From positions 22,771 through 86,770 of the forward strand of contig NZ_QEAS01000019.1 of the NCBI RefSeq assembly GCF_003130405.1: a stretch of DNA of 64,000 bases. The letters are read 5' to 3'. Shown here piece by piece: positions 1 through 10,146 of the stretch; positions within the stretch are counted from its first letter, which is position 1, and every line of letters begins with the position of its first letter. The translations under genes and the position numbers were made by a program. Source of the stretch: Pararcticibacter amylolyticus (GTDB taxonomy: Bacteria; Bacteroidota; Bacteroidia; Sphingobacteriales; Sphingobacteriaceae). The notes beneath the pieces were generated by a model, which did not search any database, was not told the origin of the DNA, and saw only the letters and a program-made list of their open reading frames with translations.

Positions 1-20
1 GCAGGTAATCAGATAAATGA

Positions 21-1250
<1,230 letters not shown>

Positions 1251-1255
1251 GAGAC

Positions 1256-2377
1256 ATGAAAGAGGTAAGGCCAATTGATTTCAGGAAGGAACTCAAACTC
1301 TTTATTGATTTTCCCCATGAGTTATATAAAGATGATCCGAATTATGTTCCGGAGCTGTATATAGCTCAGAGGGATTTGCTTACTCCAGGTAAGCACCCTT
1401 TTCACGATCATTCGAAGGTGCAGTTGTTTCTGGCTTTTGAAAATGGAAAAGTGACAGGGCGTATAGCGGCGATTCTGAACAACAATCACAATGCTTTCAA
1501 TAATTCGAGTGATGGCTTTTTTGGTTTTTTCGATTGTGTAAATGATCAGGAAACCGTTGAACTGCTGATTGGGGCGGCTGAAAAGTGGCTTAAAGAACAT
1601 GGGGCGACTACGATAATCGGTCCCATGAATTTCTCTACAAATGAGACGCTTGGTTTGCTGATCGAAGGATTTGATACTCCTCCGGTAGTTATGATGCCTT
1701 ACAACGCCCCTTATTATCTGGAATTGCTTGAGAATGCGGGCTTAAAAAAGAAAACAGATCTTTTGGCTTATGATGTTCCATACGATACTCATAATGACAG
1801 GTCTGTAAAGCTGCTGGATACTCTGGAAGCGCGGCTCAAAAGGAGCAATATAGTGATTCGTACGATCAATATGAAGAACTTTTGGGAGGATGCAGCAAAG
1901 GCGAGGGACGTATATAACCAGGCCTGGAGTGAGAATACAGGGTTTGTCCCGATGACGGAGAAAGAATTCCATCATATGGCGAAAGATCTTAAGATGATAT
2001 TGAATCCTGACTTTTGTCTGATCGCTGAGCAGGAAGGTAAATTTATCGGTTTTGCTCTCGGGATACCAGATCTTAACCAAATTCTCATTAAAATCAGGAG
2101 AGGAAGACTGTTGCCATTTGGGTTGTTCAAGCTTCTTACCGGGATGAAGAAAATAGACAGGCTGCGTGTATTGATCCTTGGCGTAGTAGAGGGACATCGT
2201 AAATCCGGGATAGAGGCTTGTCTTTATGGAAGGATTATCAAGAACGCGAGACGCCATAACATTAAAGGGGCCGAATGTTCTTGGATGCTTGAGGATAATT
2301 ACCTGATGAATAATGCTATAGAACAAATAAACGGTGTCGTTTATAAGAAGTACCGGATACTGGAAAAATCAATCTGA
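1256..2377 (+). CDS. GNAT-fold acyltransferase, candidate bacterial ceramide synthase
   Basis: A 373-residue protein with GNAT-like features: an N-terminal part with the pattern FLAFENGKVTGRIAAI and a C-terminal half with a second acyltransferase-like segment (FCLIAEQEGKFIGFALGIPD, then VVEGHRKSGIEACLYGRI, where an acyl-CoA pyrophosphate loop would be expected). No signal peptide or membrane span is evident. It begins 5 bases after the serine palmitoyltransferase gene. The known bacterial ceramide synthase of Caulobacter (bCerS) is also a GNAT-superfamily protein encoded near spt, so N-acylation of the sphingoid base is the most economical role. That is inference from context and fold; a plain N-acetyltransferase of other function is possible. 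A 115-base gap follows before the inositol phosphate synthase. Confidence 0.7.
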   Translation: MKEVRPIDFRKELKLFIDFPHELYKDDPNYVPELYIAQRDLLTPGKHPFHDHSKVQLFLAFENGKVTGRIAAILNNNHNAFNNSSDGFFGFFDCVNDQETVELLIGAAEKWLKEHGATTIIGPMNFSTNETLGLLIEGFDTPPVVMMPYNAPYYLELLENAGLKKKTDLLAYDVPYDTHNDRSVKLLDTLEARLKRSNIVIRTINMKNFWEDAAKARDVYNQAWSENTGFVPMTEKEFHHMAKDLKMILNPDFCLIAEQEGKFIGFALGIPDLNQILIKIRRGRLLPFGLFKLLTGMKKIDRLRVLILGVVEGHRKSGIEACLYGRIIKNARRHNIKGAECSWMLEDNYLMNNAIEQINGVVYKKYRILEKSI

Positions 2378-2492
2378 CGGGTATGGGGCTGGTCAGGTGA
2401 TTGAGGTGGAATAGGGAATTTACAAGCTATTTGTAATCCGGACTAACGCATCAAGATATACAACAATAATTGAACACTAAAAAAAAACAAAA

Positions 2493-3821
2493 ATGAAAGA
2501 ATATGTAGAACCCGCAGAAGGAAAGTTGGGTATTTTAATCCCCGGCTTAGGTGCTGTTGCCACTACTTTAATTGCAGGGGTAGAAGCTGTAAAAAAAGGG
2601 TTGGCTAAGCCAATAGGTTCTCTTACACAAATGGGAAGTATTCGTCTTGGCAAAAGAACAGAGAGCAGATATCCGAAAATCAAGGATTTTGTGCCTCTTG
2701 CTGAGCTTAACGACATTGTTTTCGGTGGATGGGATGTCTATGAAGACAATGTTTTTGATGCTGCGATGAAAGCAAAGGTTCTTGACGCTGAGCTTTTAAG
2801 GGCTATTCAGCCGGAACTGGAAGCGCTTGTTCCGATGAAAGCTGCTTTTGACAAGCGGTATGTGAAAAACCTTGACGGAACTAACGTTAAATCTTTTACA
2901 ACTAAAAAAGATCTGGCTGATCAGGTTCGTGAAGATATCCGGAACTTCAAAGAAAAGAACGGTTGTACCAGAATGGTGATGGTATGGTGTGGTTCGACCG
3001 AAATATATCAGAAGGAAGGTTCTGTTCATCATTCTATCGCAGCGTTTGAAGCTGGTTTGGAAAACAATGATGAGCACATTTCTCCAAGTATGATCTATGC
3101 TTATGCTGCTTTGAAAGAAGGTGTGCCTTATGTTAACGGAGCTCCAAATCTGACAGTTGATACTCCTGCACTAGTTGAACTTGCAAAAGAAACAGGGAAT
3201 CCAATTGCCGGAAAAGACTTTAAGACAGGTCAGACCCTGATGAAAACGATCATCGCTCCTGGTTTAAGTGCAAGGGCTCTTGGTGTTCGCGGTTGGTTCT
3301 CTACGAATATATTAGGTAACAGGGATGGTTTGGTACTGGACGATCCTGATAACTTCAAGACGAAGGAAGTATCGAAACTAAGTGTTCTTGACGAGATCTT
3401 CCGTCCTGAGGCAAATCCTGATCTGTACAGCGAGCTTTATCACAAAGTGAGGATTAACTATTATCCTCCTCACGGTGATAACAAGGAAAGCTGGGATAAC
3501 ATCGACATTTTTGGATGGTTGGGTTATCCAATGCAGATAAAGATTAACTTCCTTTGCCGGGATTCAATTCTCGCGGCTCCGGTAGCGCTTGATCTTGCAT
3601 TGTTTACGGACCTTGCGAAGAGAGCAGGAATGAGTGGTATTCAGGAGTGGTTGTCATTCTACCTGAAGTCTCCTCAAACTGCGGAAGGCTTACATCCGGA
3701 GCATGACATCTTCAAGCAGCTGATGAAGTTGCAGAACACTCTTCGTCACATGATGGGAGAAGATTTAATTACTCATTTGGGTTTGGATTATTACCAGGAC
3801 CTGGTTGAGTCGATGCATTAA
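2493..3821 (+). CDS. ino1: Myo-inositol-3-phosphate synthase
   Basis: NAD-dependent isomerisation of glucose 6-phosphate to myo-inositol 3-phosphate, the committed step of inositol lipid synthesis. The 442-residue protein has an N-terminal Rossmann motif (GLGAVATTLIAGV, about 18-30) and the family signature around 262-300 (FSTNILGNRDG followed by KTKEVSK), typical of inositol-phosphate synthases. The ATG at 2493 is preceded by an A-rich stretch, a common translation-enhancing context in Bacteroidota. The gene is followed after one base by the PgpA-like phosphatase gene. In Bacteroides the same enzyme sits in an inositol lipid cluster with PIP synthase and PIP phosphatase; the same neighbours occur here. 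Confidence 0.92.
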   Translation: MKEYVEPAEGKLGILIPGLGAVATTLIAGVEAVKKGLAKPIGSLTQMGSIRLGKRTESRYPKIKDFVPLAELNDIVFGGWDVYEDNVFDAAMKAKVLDAELLRAIQPELEALVPMKAAFDKRYVKNLDGTNVKSFTTKKDLADQVREDIRNFKEKNGCTRMVMVWCGSTEIYQKEGSVHHSIAAFEAGLENNDEHISPSMIYAYAALKEGVPYVNGAPNLTVDTPALVELAKETGNPIAGKDFKTGQTLMKTIIAPGLSARALGVRGWFSTNILGNRDGLVLDDPDNFKTKEVSKLSVLDEIFRPEANPDLYSELYHKVRINYYPPHGDNKESWDNIDIFGWLGYPMQIKINFLCRDSILAAPVALDLALFTDLAKRAGMSGIQEWLSFYLKSPQTAEGLHPEHDIFKQLMKLQNTLRHMMGEDLITHLGLDYYQDLVESMH

Positions 3822-3822
3822 A

Positions 3823-4275
3823 ATGTATAAATTAATTTCCACCGGACTGGGTATCGGGTATATTCCAAAGGGAGGGGGGACGGTTGCTTCCGTTGCCTGT
3901 TGTCTTTGCATTTATTTCTTCCGGCCCGGTGGAGATTATTATGATATTTCTATATCTGCTGTTGTCACTGTTATACTGATAGCAGTTGGGATTCTGACTT
4001 CCTATAAGGTAGAATCTGAGTGGGGAAAAGATAATTACCGGGTGGTAATTGATGAAATTGCGGGGATGTGGATTAGTTTGCTGTTTATACCGGTAAAATT
4101 AAGTTATATCATCGCCGGATTGATTTTGTTTAGAATATTTGACATTGGAAAACCTTTCTTCATCCGAAAGATGGAGAACCTTCCCGGAGGTATTGGAGTC
4201 ATGGCAGATGACGTTCTGGCAGGAATATATTCAAATATTCTTTTACAAATTGCAGTTGCATACAATTTGCTGTAA
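3823..4275 (+). CDS. PgpA-family lipid phosphatase, likely phosphatidylinositol-phosphate phosphatase
   Basis: A 150-residue membrane protein of the phosphatidylglycerophosphatase A family. Motifs of the family are visible: GYIPKGGGTVAS near the N-terminus, VIDEIAGMW in the middle, and FDIGKPFFIRKMENLPGGIG then MADDVLAG toward the C-terminus, with several hydrophobic helices. In the inositol lipid cluster of Bacteroides a PgpA-like enzyme dephosphorylates phosphatidylinositol phosphate to phosphatidylinositol, and the position directly after ino1 suggests the same role here; action on phosphatidylglycerophosphate remains possible. I take the ATG at 3823, one base after the ino1 stop and immediately before MYKLISTGLG; a TTG at 3805 inside ino1 is in frame but less likely. 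Confidence 0.82.
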   Translation: MYKLISTGLGIGYIPKGGGTVASVACCLCIYFFRPGGDYYDISISAVVTVILIAVGILTSYKVESEWGKDNYRVVIDEIAGMWISLLFIPVKLSYIIAGLILFRIFDIGKPFFIRKMENLPGGIGVMADDVLAGIYSNILLQIAVAYNLL

Positions 4276-4281
4276 AAAAAC

Positions 4282-4659
4282 ATGCTAAAATTCCTAAAAG
4301 CACAAGTGGCATCGTTTTCTGGTACGGTTGTTGACTTTTTAACTACATTAGTCAGTGTTGAGATTTTTAATGTATGGTATGTAGCAGGAAATATAACGGG
4401 GAACATTTGCGGGGGAATAACAAATTTTTACCTGGGGCGGAATTGGGTATTTAATTCGCGGGACAGGAAAGTATATATACAAGGAATCAAATATGTCATT
4501 GTCTGGGCAGGAAGTATAGCCCTTAATACCTCGGGGGTTTTTGTTCTGACTCATTTTTATGGCATAAATTATATAATAAGCAAGGTAGTGGTATCCTTGC
4601 TGGTGGGATTTACTTATAACTACCTTTTACAGAATTATTTTGTGTTTAAGCAGTCGTGA
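4282..4659 (+). CDS. GtrA-like four-helix membrane protein
   Basis: A 125-residue, strongly hydrophobic protein with about four membrane helices. The pattern FLKAQVASFSGTVVDFLTTL at the start, GGITNFYLGRNWVF in the middle and YNYLLQNYFVF at the end is typical of the GtrA family, whose members are thought to help move polyprenyl-linked sugars or lipid head groups across the inner membrane. It lies 6 bases after the PgpA-like gene, and its stop overlaps the GTG start of the next gene by 4 bases, so translational coupling is likely. Within this cluster a role in transbilayer handling of an inositol lipid or its precursor is a guess from context. Confidence 0.75.
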   Translation: MLKFLKAQVASFSGTVVDFLTTLVSVEIFNVWYVAGNITGNICGGITNFYLGRNWVFNSRDRKVYIQGIKYVIVWAGSIALNTSGVFVLTHFYGINYIISKVVVSLLVGFTYNYLLQNYFVFKQS

Positions 4660-7220
4660 AAGAATATAACAAATATCAATATATCAGAAATGTGCTGGTC
4701 CTGGCGCTGACTTTTTTATCATTTTTGTCAGTTGCCCAAACCGTTGTCAGGGGCGTTGTAACGGATGCAAAGACCAGGGAAACACTGCCCTATGTAAGTA
4801 TTATTATACCGGGTACATCTTTAGGCACGCGCACAGATGCTGATGGAAGGTATTCAATGAAGATAAGCGGAGATTACAGCAAGATCTCCTTCACTTATGT
4901 TGGCTATAATCAGTTGGTCAGATCTGTTGTTCCGGGAAAGGAGCAGACTTTAAACGTCCAGTTGCAGGCATCTGCCAAAATGTTGAATGAAGTAGTGGTG
5001 AAGTCGGGGAGACGGAAAAAATATCGTAATAAAGGAAATCCAGCGGTTGAACTGATCGAAAAAGTGATTGAGAATAAACCGAAGAACAGGCTCGAAGGTT
5101 ATGCTTTTACTGAATATGAAAAATACGAGAAGCTATCTTTTGCTTTAAGTCATATCTCACAGGACTTCCGTGATAAACGGGTATTTAAAAATTACCAGTT
5201 TCTCTTTAAGCAACAGGACTCTACAGCAGTCGGTGGAGAAACTATTATGCCTTTATACATGGAGGAAACTCTTTCCAAGAATTATTTCAGGAAGAATCCC
5301 AGCAAAAATAAATCAATTGTTCTGGGAAAAAAGAAGGTTGACTTTGATCCTAAGTATATAGATCAGCAGGGGGTAAGTGCATATATGAACCGCATGTATC
5401 AGGACATTGATATCTATGATAACAATATTGCTGTGGTTAGTAACCAGTTTTTAAGCCCGATAGCGAACAGCGCGCCTCTTTTTTACCTGTATTTTATAAC
5501 GGATACTATATCAAGAGGGGACACGAAGCTGGTAGAACTAAGCTTTGCGCCCCGGAATAAGGGTGATATGTTGTTTCAGGGCAAATTGTATGTTACGCTC
5601 GACGGCAACTATGCGGTTGAGGGAGCGTATCTGACGGTTCATAAAAACATTAACCTGAATTTTGTGCGGCAGTTTGAAAGCCAGCTGGAGTTTTCTAAGA
5701 ATATGGCTGACGGGCATTACCTGCTAAGCAAAAGTACTCTTTCTATTGACTTCGGGATCAGTAAGAATAAAGGCACCGGGGTAGTCGGAGAAAGAACGGT
5801 TTCTTTCAAGGATTATAAGATAAATCAACCGGCTCCTGACAGTGTTTATGAAGGGCCTCCTGTGGTTATTGCAAAGACAACAGACGATAAAAAGGCAGTG
5901 GTGCTGGAACAGAACAGGCACGAGGTGCTTACGCAGGCTGAAGCCAGCATTTACAAAGATATTGACAGTCTTCAGAACATGAAGTCTTTTAAGAGGACTG
6001 CTGAACTGGTTACATTTTTATTTGCCGGGTACAAAGGGTTTGGCCCGTTCGAAATTGGACCGGCGAATACCTTTTACAGCTTTAACCCGGTTGAGGGACT
6101 GAGATTGAGGTTGGGTGGACGGACAACTCCGGAGCTCAGTAAGAGATATTACTTTGAAACTTACGCGGCTTACGGTACCCGGGACGAGAAATGGAAGTAT
6201 TTCGGCAGTGCCACTTATTCTATCAATAATAAGTCGATCTATGCTTTTCCCCAGCATTACCTTCGCACAAGCTATCAAAGAGACACCAAGATACCGGGGC
6301 AGGAACTACAGTTTGTTCAGGAAGATAATTTTCTTCTTTCGTTTAAGAGGGGAGAGAATGATAAATGGCTGTATAATGATCTGTGGAGAATCGATTATGT
6401 GCATGAATATGAAAATCACTTCTCGTATAGTATAGGGTTTAAAAATTGGCGGCAAACTCCTGCCGGCGGTCTCAGATATAACAGGTTGGTAAACAATGAC
6501 CTTGTTCCTATTGATCGTATCACAACCTCTGAGGTGAGCATGGAATTGCGTTATGCGCCCAACGAAAAGTTTTACCAGGGCAAAATATACAGAGTACCGG
6601 TCTTCGGTCCGGATCCCATCTTTACTTTGCGTTATACGCAGGGAATAAAAGGGATCCTTGGCAGTTCTTACAATTATCAGAATGTTACGGGTAATGTGCA
6701 AAAGAGATTTTACCTCTCCCAACTGGGCTATAGTGACGTGACTGTAGAGGGCGGGTATATTTTTGGAAACGCACCTTTTGCTCTTTTGGGGATCCATCGC
6801 GCGAACCAGACCTATGCATACCAGCTTAATTCATATAATCTTATGAATTTCCTGGAGTTTGTAAGTGATCACTATGCCAGTTTGAATATAGATCATAGTT
6901 TTAACGGGTTCTTCCTCAATAAAATGCCTCTGATAAGGAGGCTTAAGCTAAGAGAAGTTGTCAGTTTTAAAGGCCTGTACGGTGGGTTAAGGCAGGAGAA
7001 TGATCCTTTGAGTCATCCCTCTTCACTACAATTTCCTGTTAATGATGAGGGAATCCGGACGACCTATACCCTGGAAAAGCAGCCATACATAGAGGGTAGT
7101 GTCGGGCTGGCAAATATTTTCAAGTTATTGCGGGTAGATTTAGTAAAGCGTTTTACCTACCTTGACCATCCGGATGTTGCAGAATGGGGAGTACGGGCAC
7201 GCGTAAAATTCGATTTCTAA
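4656..7220 (+). CDS. DUF5686 / carboxypeptidase-like regulatory domain outer-membrane protein
   Basis: An 854-residue secreted protein. The first 28 residues form a signal peptide ending near VAQ, followed by a carboxypeptidase-D-like regulatory domain (about 30-110; GVVTDAKTRETLPYVSIIIPG then TDADGRYSMKI) and a long C-terminal region rich in alternating, aromatic beta strands ending in VRARVKFDF, as in outer-membrane barrels. This matches DUF5686 proteins of Bacteroidota, which have no established function. The start is a GTG overlapping the gtrA-like stop by 4 bases, placing it firmly in the same operon. A role in presenting or transporting the inositol lipid at the outer membrane is inference only. 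Confidence 0.8.
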   Translation: MKEYNKYQYIRNVLVLALTFLSFLSVAQTVVRGVVTDAKTRETLPYVSIIIPGTSLGTRTDADGRYSMKISGDYSKISFTYVGYNQLVRSVVPGKEQTLNVQLQASAKMLNEVVVKSGRRKKYRNKGNPAVELIEKVIENKPKNRLEGYAFTEYEKYEKLSFALSHISQDFRDKRVFKNYQFLFKQQDSTAVGGETIMPLYMEETLSKNYFRKNPSKNKSIVLGKKKVDFDPKYIDQQGVSAYMNRMYQDIDIYDNNIAVVSNQFLSPIANSAPLFYLYFITDTISRGDTKLVELSFAPRNKGDMLFQGKLYVTLDGNYAVEGAYLTVHKNINLNFVRQFESQLEFSKNMADGHYLLSKSTLSIDFGISKNKGTGVVGERTVSFKDYKINQPAPDSVYEGPPVVIAKTTDDKKAVVLEQNRHEVLTQAEASIYKDIDSLQNMKSFKRTAELVTFLFAGYKGFGPFEIGPANTFYSFNPVEGLRLRLGGRTTPELSKRYYFETYAAYGTRDEKWKYFGSATYSINNKSIYAFPQHYLRTSYQRDTKIPGQELQFVQEDNFLLSFKRGENDKWLYNDLWRIDYVHEYENHFSYSIGFKNWRQTPAGGLRYNRLVNNDLVPIDRITTSEVSMELRYAPNEKFYQGKIYRVPVFGPDPIFTLRYTQGIKGILGSSYNYQNVTGNVQKRFYLSQLGYSDVTVEGGYIFGNAPFALLGIHRANQTYAYQLNSYNLMNFLEFVSDHYASLNIDHSFNGFFLNKMPLIRRLKLREVVSFKGLYGGLRQENDPLSHPSSLQFPVNDEGIRTTYTLEKQPYIEGSVGLANIFKLLRVDLVKRFTYLDHPDVAEWGVRARVKFDF

Positions 7221-7223
7221 CAT

Positions 7224-7231
7224 TACCTTTG
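7224..7231 (+). promoter_or_regulatory. Candidate -7 promoter element (TACCTTTG)
   Basis: Matches the Bacteroidota sigma-ABfr -7 consensus TAnnTTTG, 35 bases before the ATG at 7267. No good -33 TTTG is seen. It would give the PIP-synthase/hydroxylase/PAP2 half of the cluster its own promoter. CCTTTTGCAAAGG-like symmetry overlaps it. Confidence 0.45.
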
Positions 7232-7266
7232 CAAAAGGATTAGGTTAATTTAATATTGAACAGAAT

Positions 7267-8553
7267 ATGTCAGACGTGTCTTTAAGGACCAGCCTTCAAC
7301 AGGGCATTTATAAAATCATAAACCCATTCGTGAGGTTCCTGATCCGCATGGGATTAACTCCTAATGCGGTTACCACAATAGGACTTCTTCTTAATATCGG
7401 TGTAGCTGTCATATTTATAGCAGGTGCGGAGAAGGGAAACCGGGGAGATCTTAGTTTTGTTGGCTGGGCCGGTGCGCTCATTTTATTTGCAGGATTGTTT
7501 GACATGCTGGATGGCCAGGTTGCGCGCCTTGGAAATATGAAATCGACTTTTGGAGCATTGTATGATTCTGTACTCGACCGTTACAGTGAACTGGTGATGT
7601 TTCTTGGAGTTTGTTATTACCTCGTGTCTCACCATTATTTCCTGAGTTCGCTGTTTGCTTTTATAGCCCTGATCGGATCCATGATGGTAAGCTATACCCG
7701 GGCCAGAGCGGAAGGCCTTGGCATTGAATGTAAAGGAGGCTTTATGCAAAGACCGGAGCGTGTGGTGCTGATCAGCGTGAGTGCTATTGTATGCGGAATT
7801 ACTGCAGGCATTATCGGCGGAGATTATAAGGTGTATGTTCCGGGAATCCCTTTCCACGTGTTCGAGACGATGTCGATCTTCACTATTCCGATTACTATAA
7901 TGGCTATTCTGACGAACATAACGGCAGTAAAACGTCTTCTAGATTCCAAGAAAGGGCTGGAAGCTAAAGACAGGGAAGATGCTTTATTGTCATTAGGAAA
8001 AAAAGCATCTGTTGTGTTGTTTGTATTGCTGTCGGCAATGAGCATGCAAAAAGTTGCTGCAGAAGATAGGAGTCCCGAATCTCAGAGTATATCTTTTCCA
8101 ACCCCTAAAGGGATCAGCCGTCAGTTATTCTATTTGCAAAGGGATCCGAATACCAATACGATCATTTGTCAGCTTAACACCGACGAGAAGGGTGCAGTTG
8201 ACAAAGAGAATCCGGTGAATGTGTTTTGGATGAGGTATGCGGATAAAGGGCAAAAGGCTGATTTGAACTATATTCAGCGTAAGTTTGCTTACGGGATAAA
8301 CAGCAGGCCTCTTGGTAATGAGAAGTATGAGCTTAAGTTTGTTTCGTACGGGAAATTTCCGTTATATCTGATGAAAGATAAATCTGACCAGTATCGTGTT
8401 TATGCAACGATAAACAAGAGGCAGATTATATTAAACCGGATTTATGTTCATATAGAGGGAGGTACCTTATTTGTCCCTAATGTAAAGTACGTTGAGTTGA
8501 GAGGGCTTGATGCCAGCACTGGAGAAGAGGTGACTGAACGTATGAAAGTGTAA
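7267..8553 (+). CDS. CDP-alcohol phosphatidyltransferase (PIP synthase candidate) fused to a DUF4833 domain
   Basis: 428 residues in two parts. The N-terminal part (1-230) is a polytopic CDP-alcohol phosphatidyltransferase with the full metal/nucleotide motif: D79, D82-G83, A86-R87, G96, D100 and D104. In this cluster, with inositol-phosphate synthase and a PgpA-like phosphatase, the likely reaction is CDP-diacylglycerol plus inositol phosphate to phosphatidylinositol phosphate. A hydrophobic stretch at about 247-264 ending VAA resembles a signal or anchor segment, and residues 275-428 look like a DUF4833 domain (NVFWMRYADKG, YIQRKFAYG), an uncharacterised, normally exported domain. The fusion would place DUF4833 on the outer face of the inner membrane. 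Enzyme family is secure, substrate and the DUF number less so. Confidence 0.85.
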   Translation: MSDVSLRTSLQQGIYKIINPFVRFLIRMGLTPNAVTTIGLLLNIGVAVIFIAGAEKGNRGDLSFVGWAGALILFAGLFDMLDGQVARLGNMKSTFGALYDSVLDRYSELVMFLGVCYYLVSHHYFLSSLFAFIALIGSMMVSYTRARAEGLGIECKGGFMQRPERVVLISVSAIVCGITAGIIGGDYKVYVPGIPFHVFETMSIFTIPITIMAILTNITAVKRLLDSKKGLEAKDREDALLSLGKKASVVLFVLLSAMSMQKVAAEDRSPESQSISFPTPKGISRQLFYLQRDPNTNTIICQLNTDEKGAVDKENPVNVFWMRYADKGQKADLNYIQRKFAYGINSRPLGNEKYELKFVSYGKFPLYLMKDKSDQYRVYATINKRQIILNRIYVHIEGGTLFVPNVKYVELRGLDASTGEEVTERMKV

Positions 8554-8572
8554 ACTCCTAATCTGTTTTACG

Positions 8573-9193
8573 ATGAAAAAGAATTTTGTATCTAATTCGC
8601 CTGAATCGCAAAGAATGTTCAGGAGCGATTTACTTGAAAACCTTTCAAAGGTGCCGTTTTATGTGCCTTTAATAGTATATATTCCTGTGATTGGATATAT
8701 GATCTGGATGGCTTTGGCAGAGGAAAAAATGGAAATCCTGCATTTTGCAGTGGCTTTAGCATTAGGAATCCTGGTTTGGAGTATTGTGGAATACGTTCTT
8801 CACCGGTTTGTTTTTCATTTCCATCCTGAAGCTCCATGGGCAAAACGCATTCATTTCATTTTTCATGGTGTACATCATGATTATCCGAATGACCTGAAGC
8901 GGCTTGTAATGCCTCCGTCTGCGAGCATCCCCTTAGCAACACTGTTTTTTTTATTGTTTAAGGCGCTTCTTACTGCGTATTATTTGTATGCTTTTTTCGC
9001 GGGATTTATAGCTGGCTACCTGATATATGATATGACGCATTATGCTTTGCACCATTATAATTTTAAGAATGAATTCTGGAAAAAGTTGAAAAAACATCAT
9101 ATGCTTCATCATTATTCTGATGAAACTAAGGGGTATGGGGTGAGTTCGGCACTTTGGGATGATGTGTTCAGAACTAATTTCTTGAAAAAATAA
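8573..9193 (+). CDS. Sterol desaturase / fatty acid hydroxylase superfamily protein
   Basis: A 206-residue membrane protein with all histidine clusters of the di-iron hydroxylase superfamily: HRFVFH (77-82), HGVHHDYPND (98-107), HYALHH (156-161) and HHMLHH (175-180), between about four hydrophobic segments. The closest functional models are fatty acid 2-hydroxylases acting on the acyl chain of ceramides, and its place between PIP synthase and the AUR1-like gene supports hydroxylation of the sphingolipid acyl chain or base. The reaction would be oxygen-dependent and membrane-embedded. Carotenoid hydroxylases belong to the same superfamily, but no carotenoid genes are nearby. It starts 19 bases after the preceding gene and ends 1 base before the next. 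Confidence 0.85.
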   Translation: MKKNFVSNSPESQRMFRSDLLENLSKVPFYVPLIVYIPVIGYMIWMALAEEKMEILHFAVALALGILVWSIVEYVLHRFVFHFHPEAPWAKRIHFIFHGVHHDYPNDLKRLVMPPSASIPLATLFFLLFKALLTAYYLYAFFAGFIAGYLIYDMTHYALHHYNFKNEFWKKLKKHHMLHHYSDETKGYGVSSALWDDVFRTNFLKK

Positions 9194-9194
9194 A

Positions 9195-10133
9195 ATGTCT
9201 GTTACCACGAAAACAAAATCTATTTCCCTTCCGGGCAGAAATACGTACATAGTAGCCCTGGTATCTGTAATGTATCTCCTGCTGTCGTGGTTCCTGATTG
9301 GCTACAAACAGGAACAGCTTGTGCTGGTGGGGCTTTTCAATACATTGTACTTTGCCTCCGGCGATACACGCAGGCTTATACTGGGATTCTCGATCTTTAT
9401 TGTATACTGGATAATATTTGATTATATGAAGGCGTTCCCGAATTACCAGTATCACACGGTGGATATTGAAGGAATCTATTATTTTGAAAAAGATATCTTT
9501 GGTATAAAACTCGGTAATACTACCTTAACGCCTAATGAATATCTTAAGTTTTTTGCCTCTCCTTTTCTGGATATCCTGAGTGGTATATTCTATCTTACAT
9601 GGGTTCCGGTGCCTCTTATTTTCGCCGTTTTTCTTTTTTTTAAGAAGCGTCTGTATTTTTTCTATTTTTCTTTGACCTTTCTTCTGGTAAACCTTATAGG
9701 TTTTGTTATTTATTATCTTCATCCCGCTGCTCCGCCATGGTATATCCAAAGCTATGGTTATGATTTCAATCCTCATACTCCGGGTAATACAGCCGGTTTA
9801 TCCAGGTTTGACAGTTTACTTGGCATGCCGGTATTTAAGTCGATCTATGCGAAGAGTTCAAATGTATTTGCGGCTATGCCGTCATTGCATTCGTCTTATC
9901 CTGTTATTGTTCTTTATTATGGTTTAAAGAGCAAGCTTAAGTATGTTAATGTGCTTTTTGCGATCATCATGGGGGGAATCTGGTTCGCGGCAGTATATTC
10001 AAGTCATCATTACGTAGTTGACGTACTTGCGGGGATCCTGTGCGCAATATCAGGGATTATATTATTCCGGTATCTTCTTAAGACAAGAGTGCTGAGCCGC
10101 TTTATTGAAAGCCTCATGAAGGCAACAGCATGA
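9195..10133 (+). CDS. PAP2/AUR1-like inositol-phosphotransferase (inositol phosphorylceramide synthase candidate)
   Basis: A 312-residue polytopic protein (about six helices) with the AUR1-type signature HPAAPPWY at 176-183, the PAP2 active-site segment AMPSLH at 227-232 and the nucleophile-activating block SSHHYVVD at 269-276. In fungi the AUR1 family moves phosphoinositol from phosphatidylinositol to ceramide, and a PAP2 protein closes the equivalent Bacteroides pathway. As the last gene of a cluster that also makes ceramide precursors and phosphatidylinositol, inositol phosphorylceramide synthesis is the natural assignment. A generic lipid phosphatase is the alternative. It ends 13 bases from the convergent stop of the next gene and no terminator is visible in that gap. 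Confidence 0.8.
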   Translation: MSVTTKTKSISLPGRNTYIVALVSVMYLLLSWFLIGYKQEQLVLVGLFNTLYFASGDTRRLILGFSIFIVYWIIFDYMKAFPNYQYHTVDIEGIYYFEKDIFGIKLGNTTLTPNEYLKFFASPFLDILSGIFYLTWVPVPLIFAVFLFFKKRLYFFYFSLTFLLVNLIGFVIYYLHPAAPPWYIQSYGYDFNPHTPGNTAGLSRFDSLLGMPVFKSIYAKSSNVFAAMPSLHSSYPVIVLYYGLKSKLKYVNVLFAIIMGGIWFAAVYSSHHYVVDVLAGILCAISGIILFRYLLKTRVLSRFIESLMKATA

Positions 10134-10146
10134 TCCGGCGCTCATA

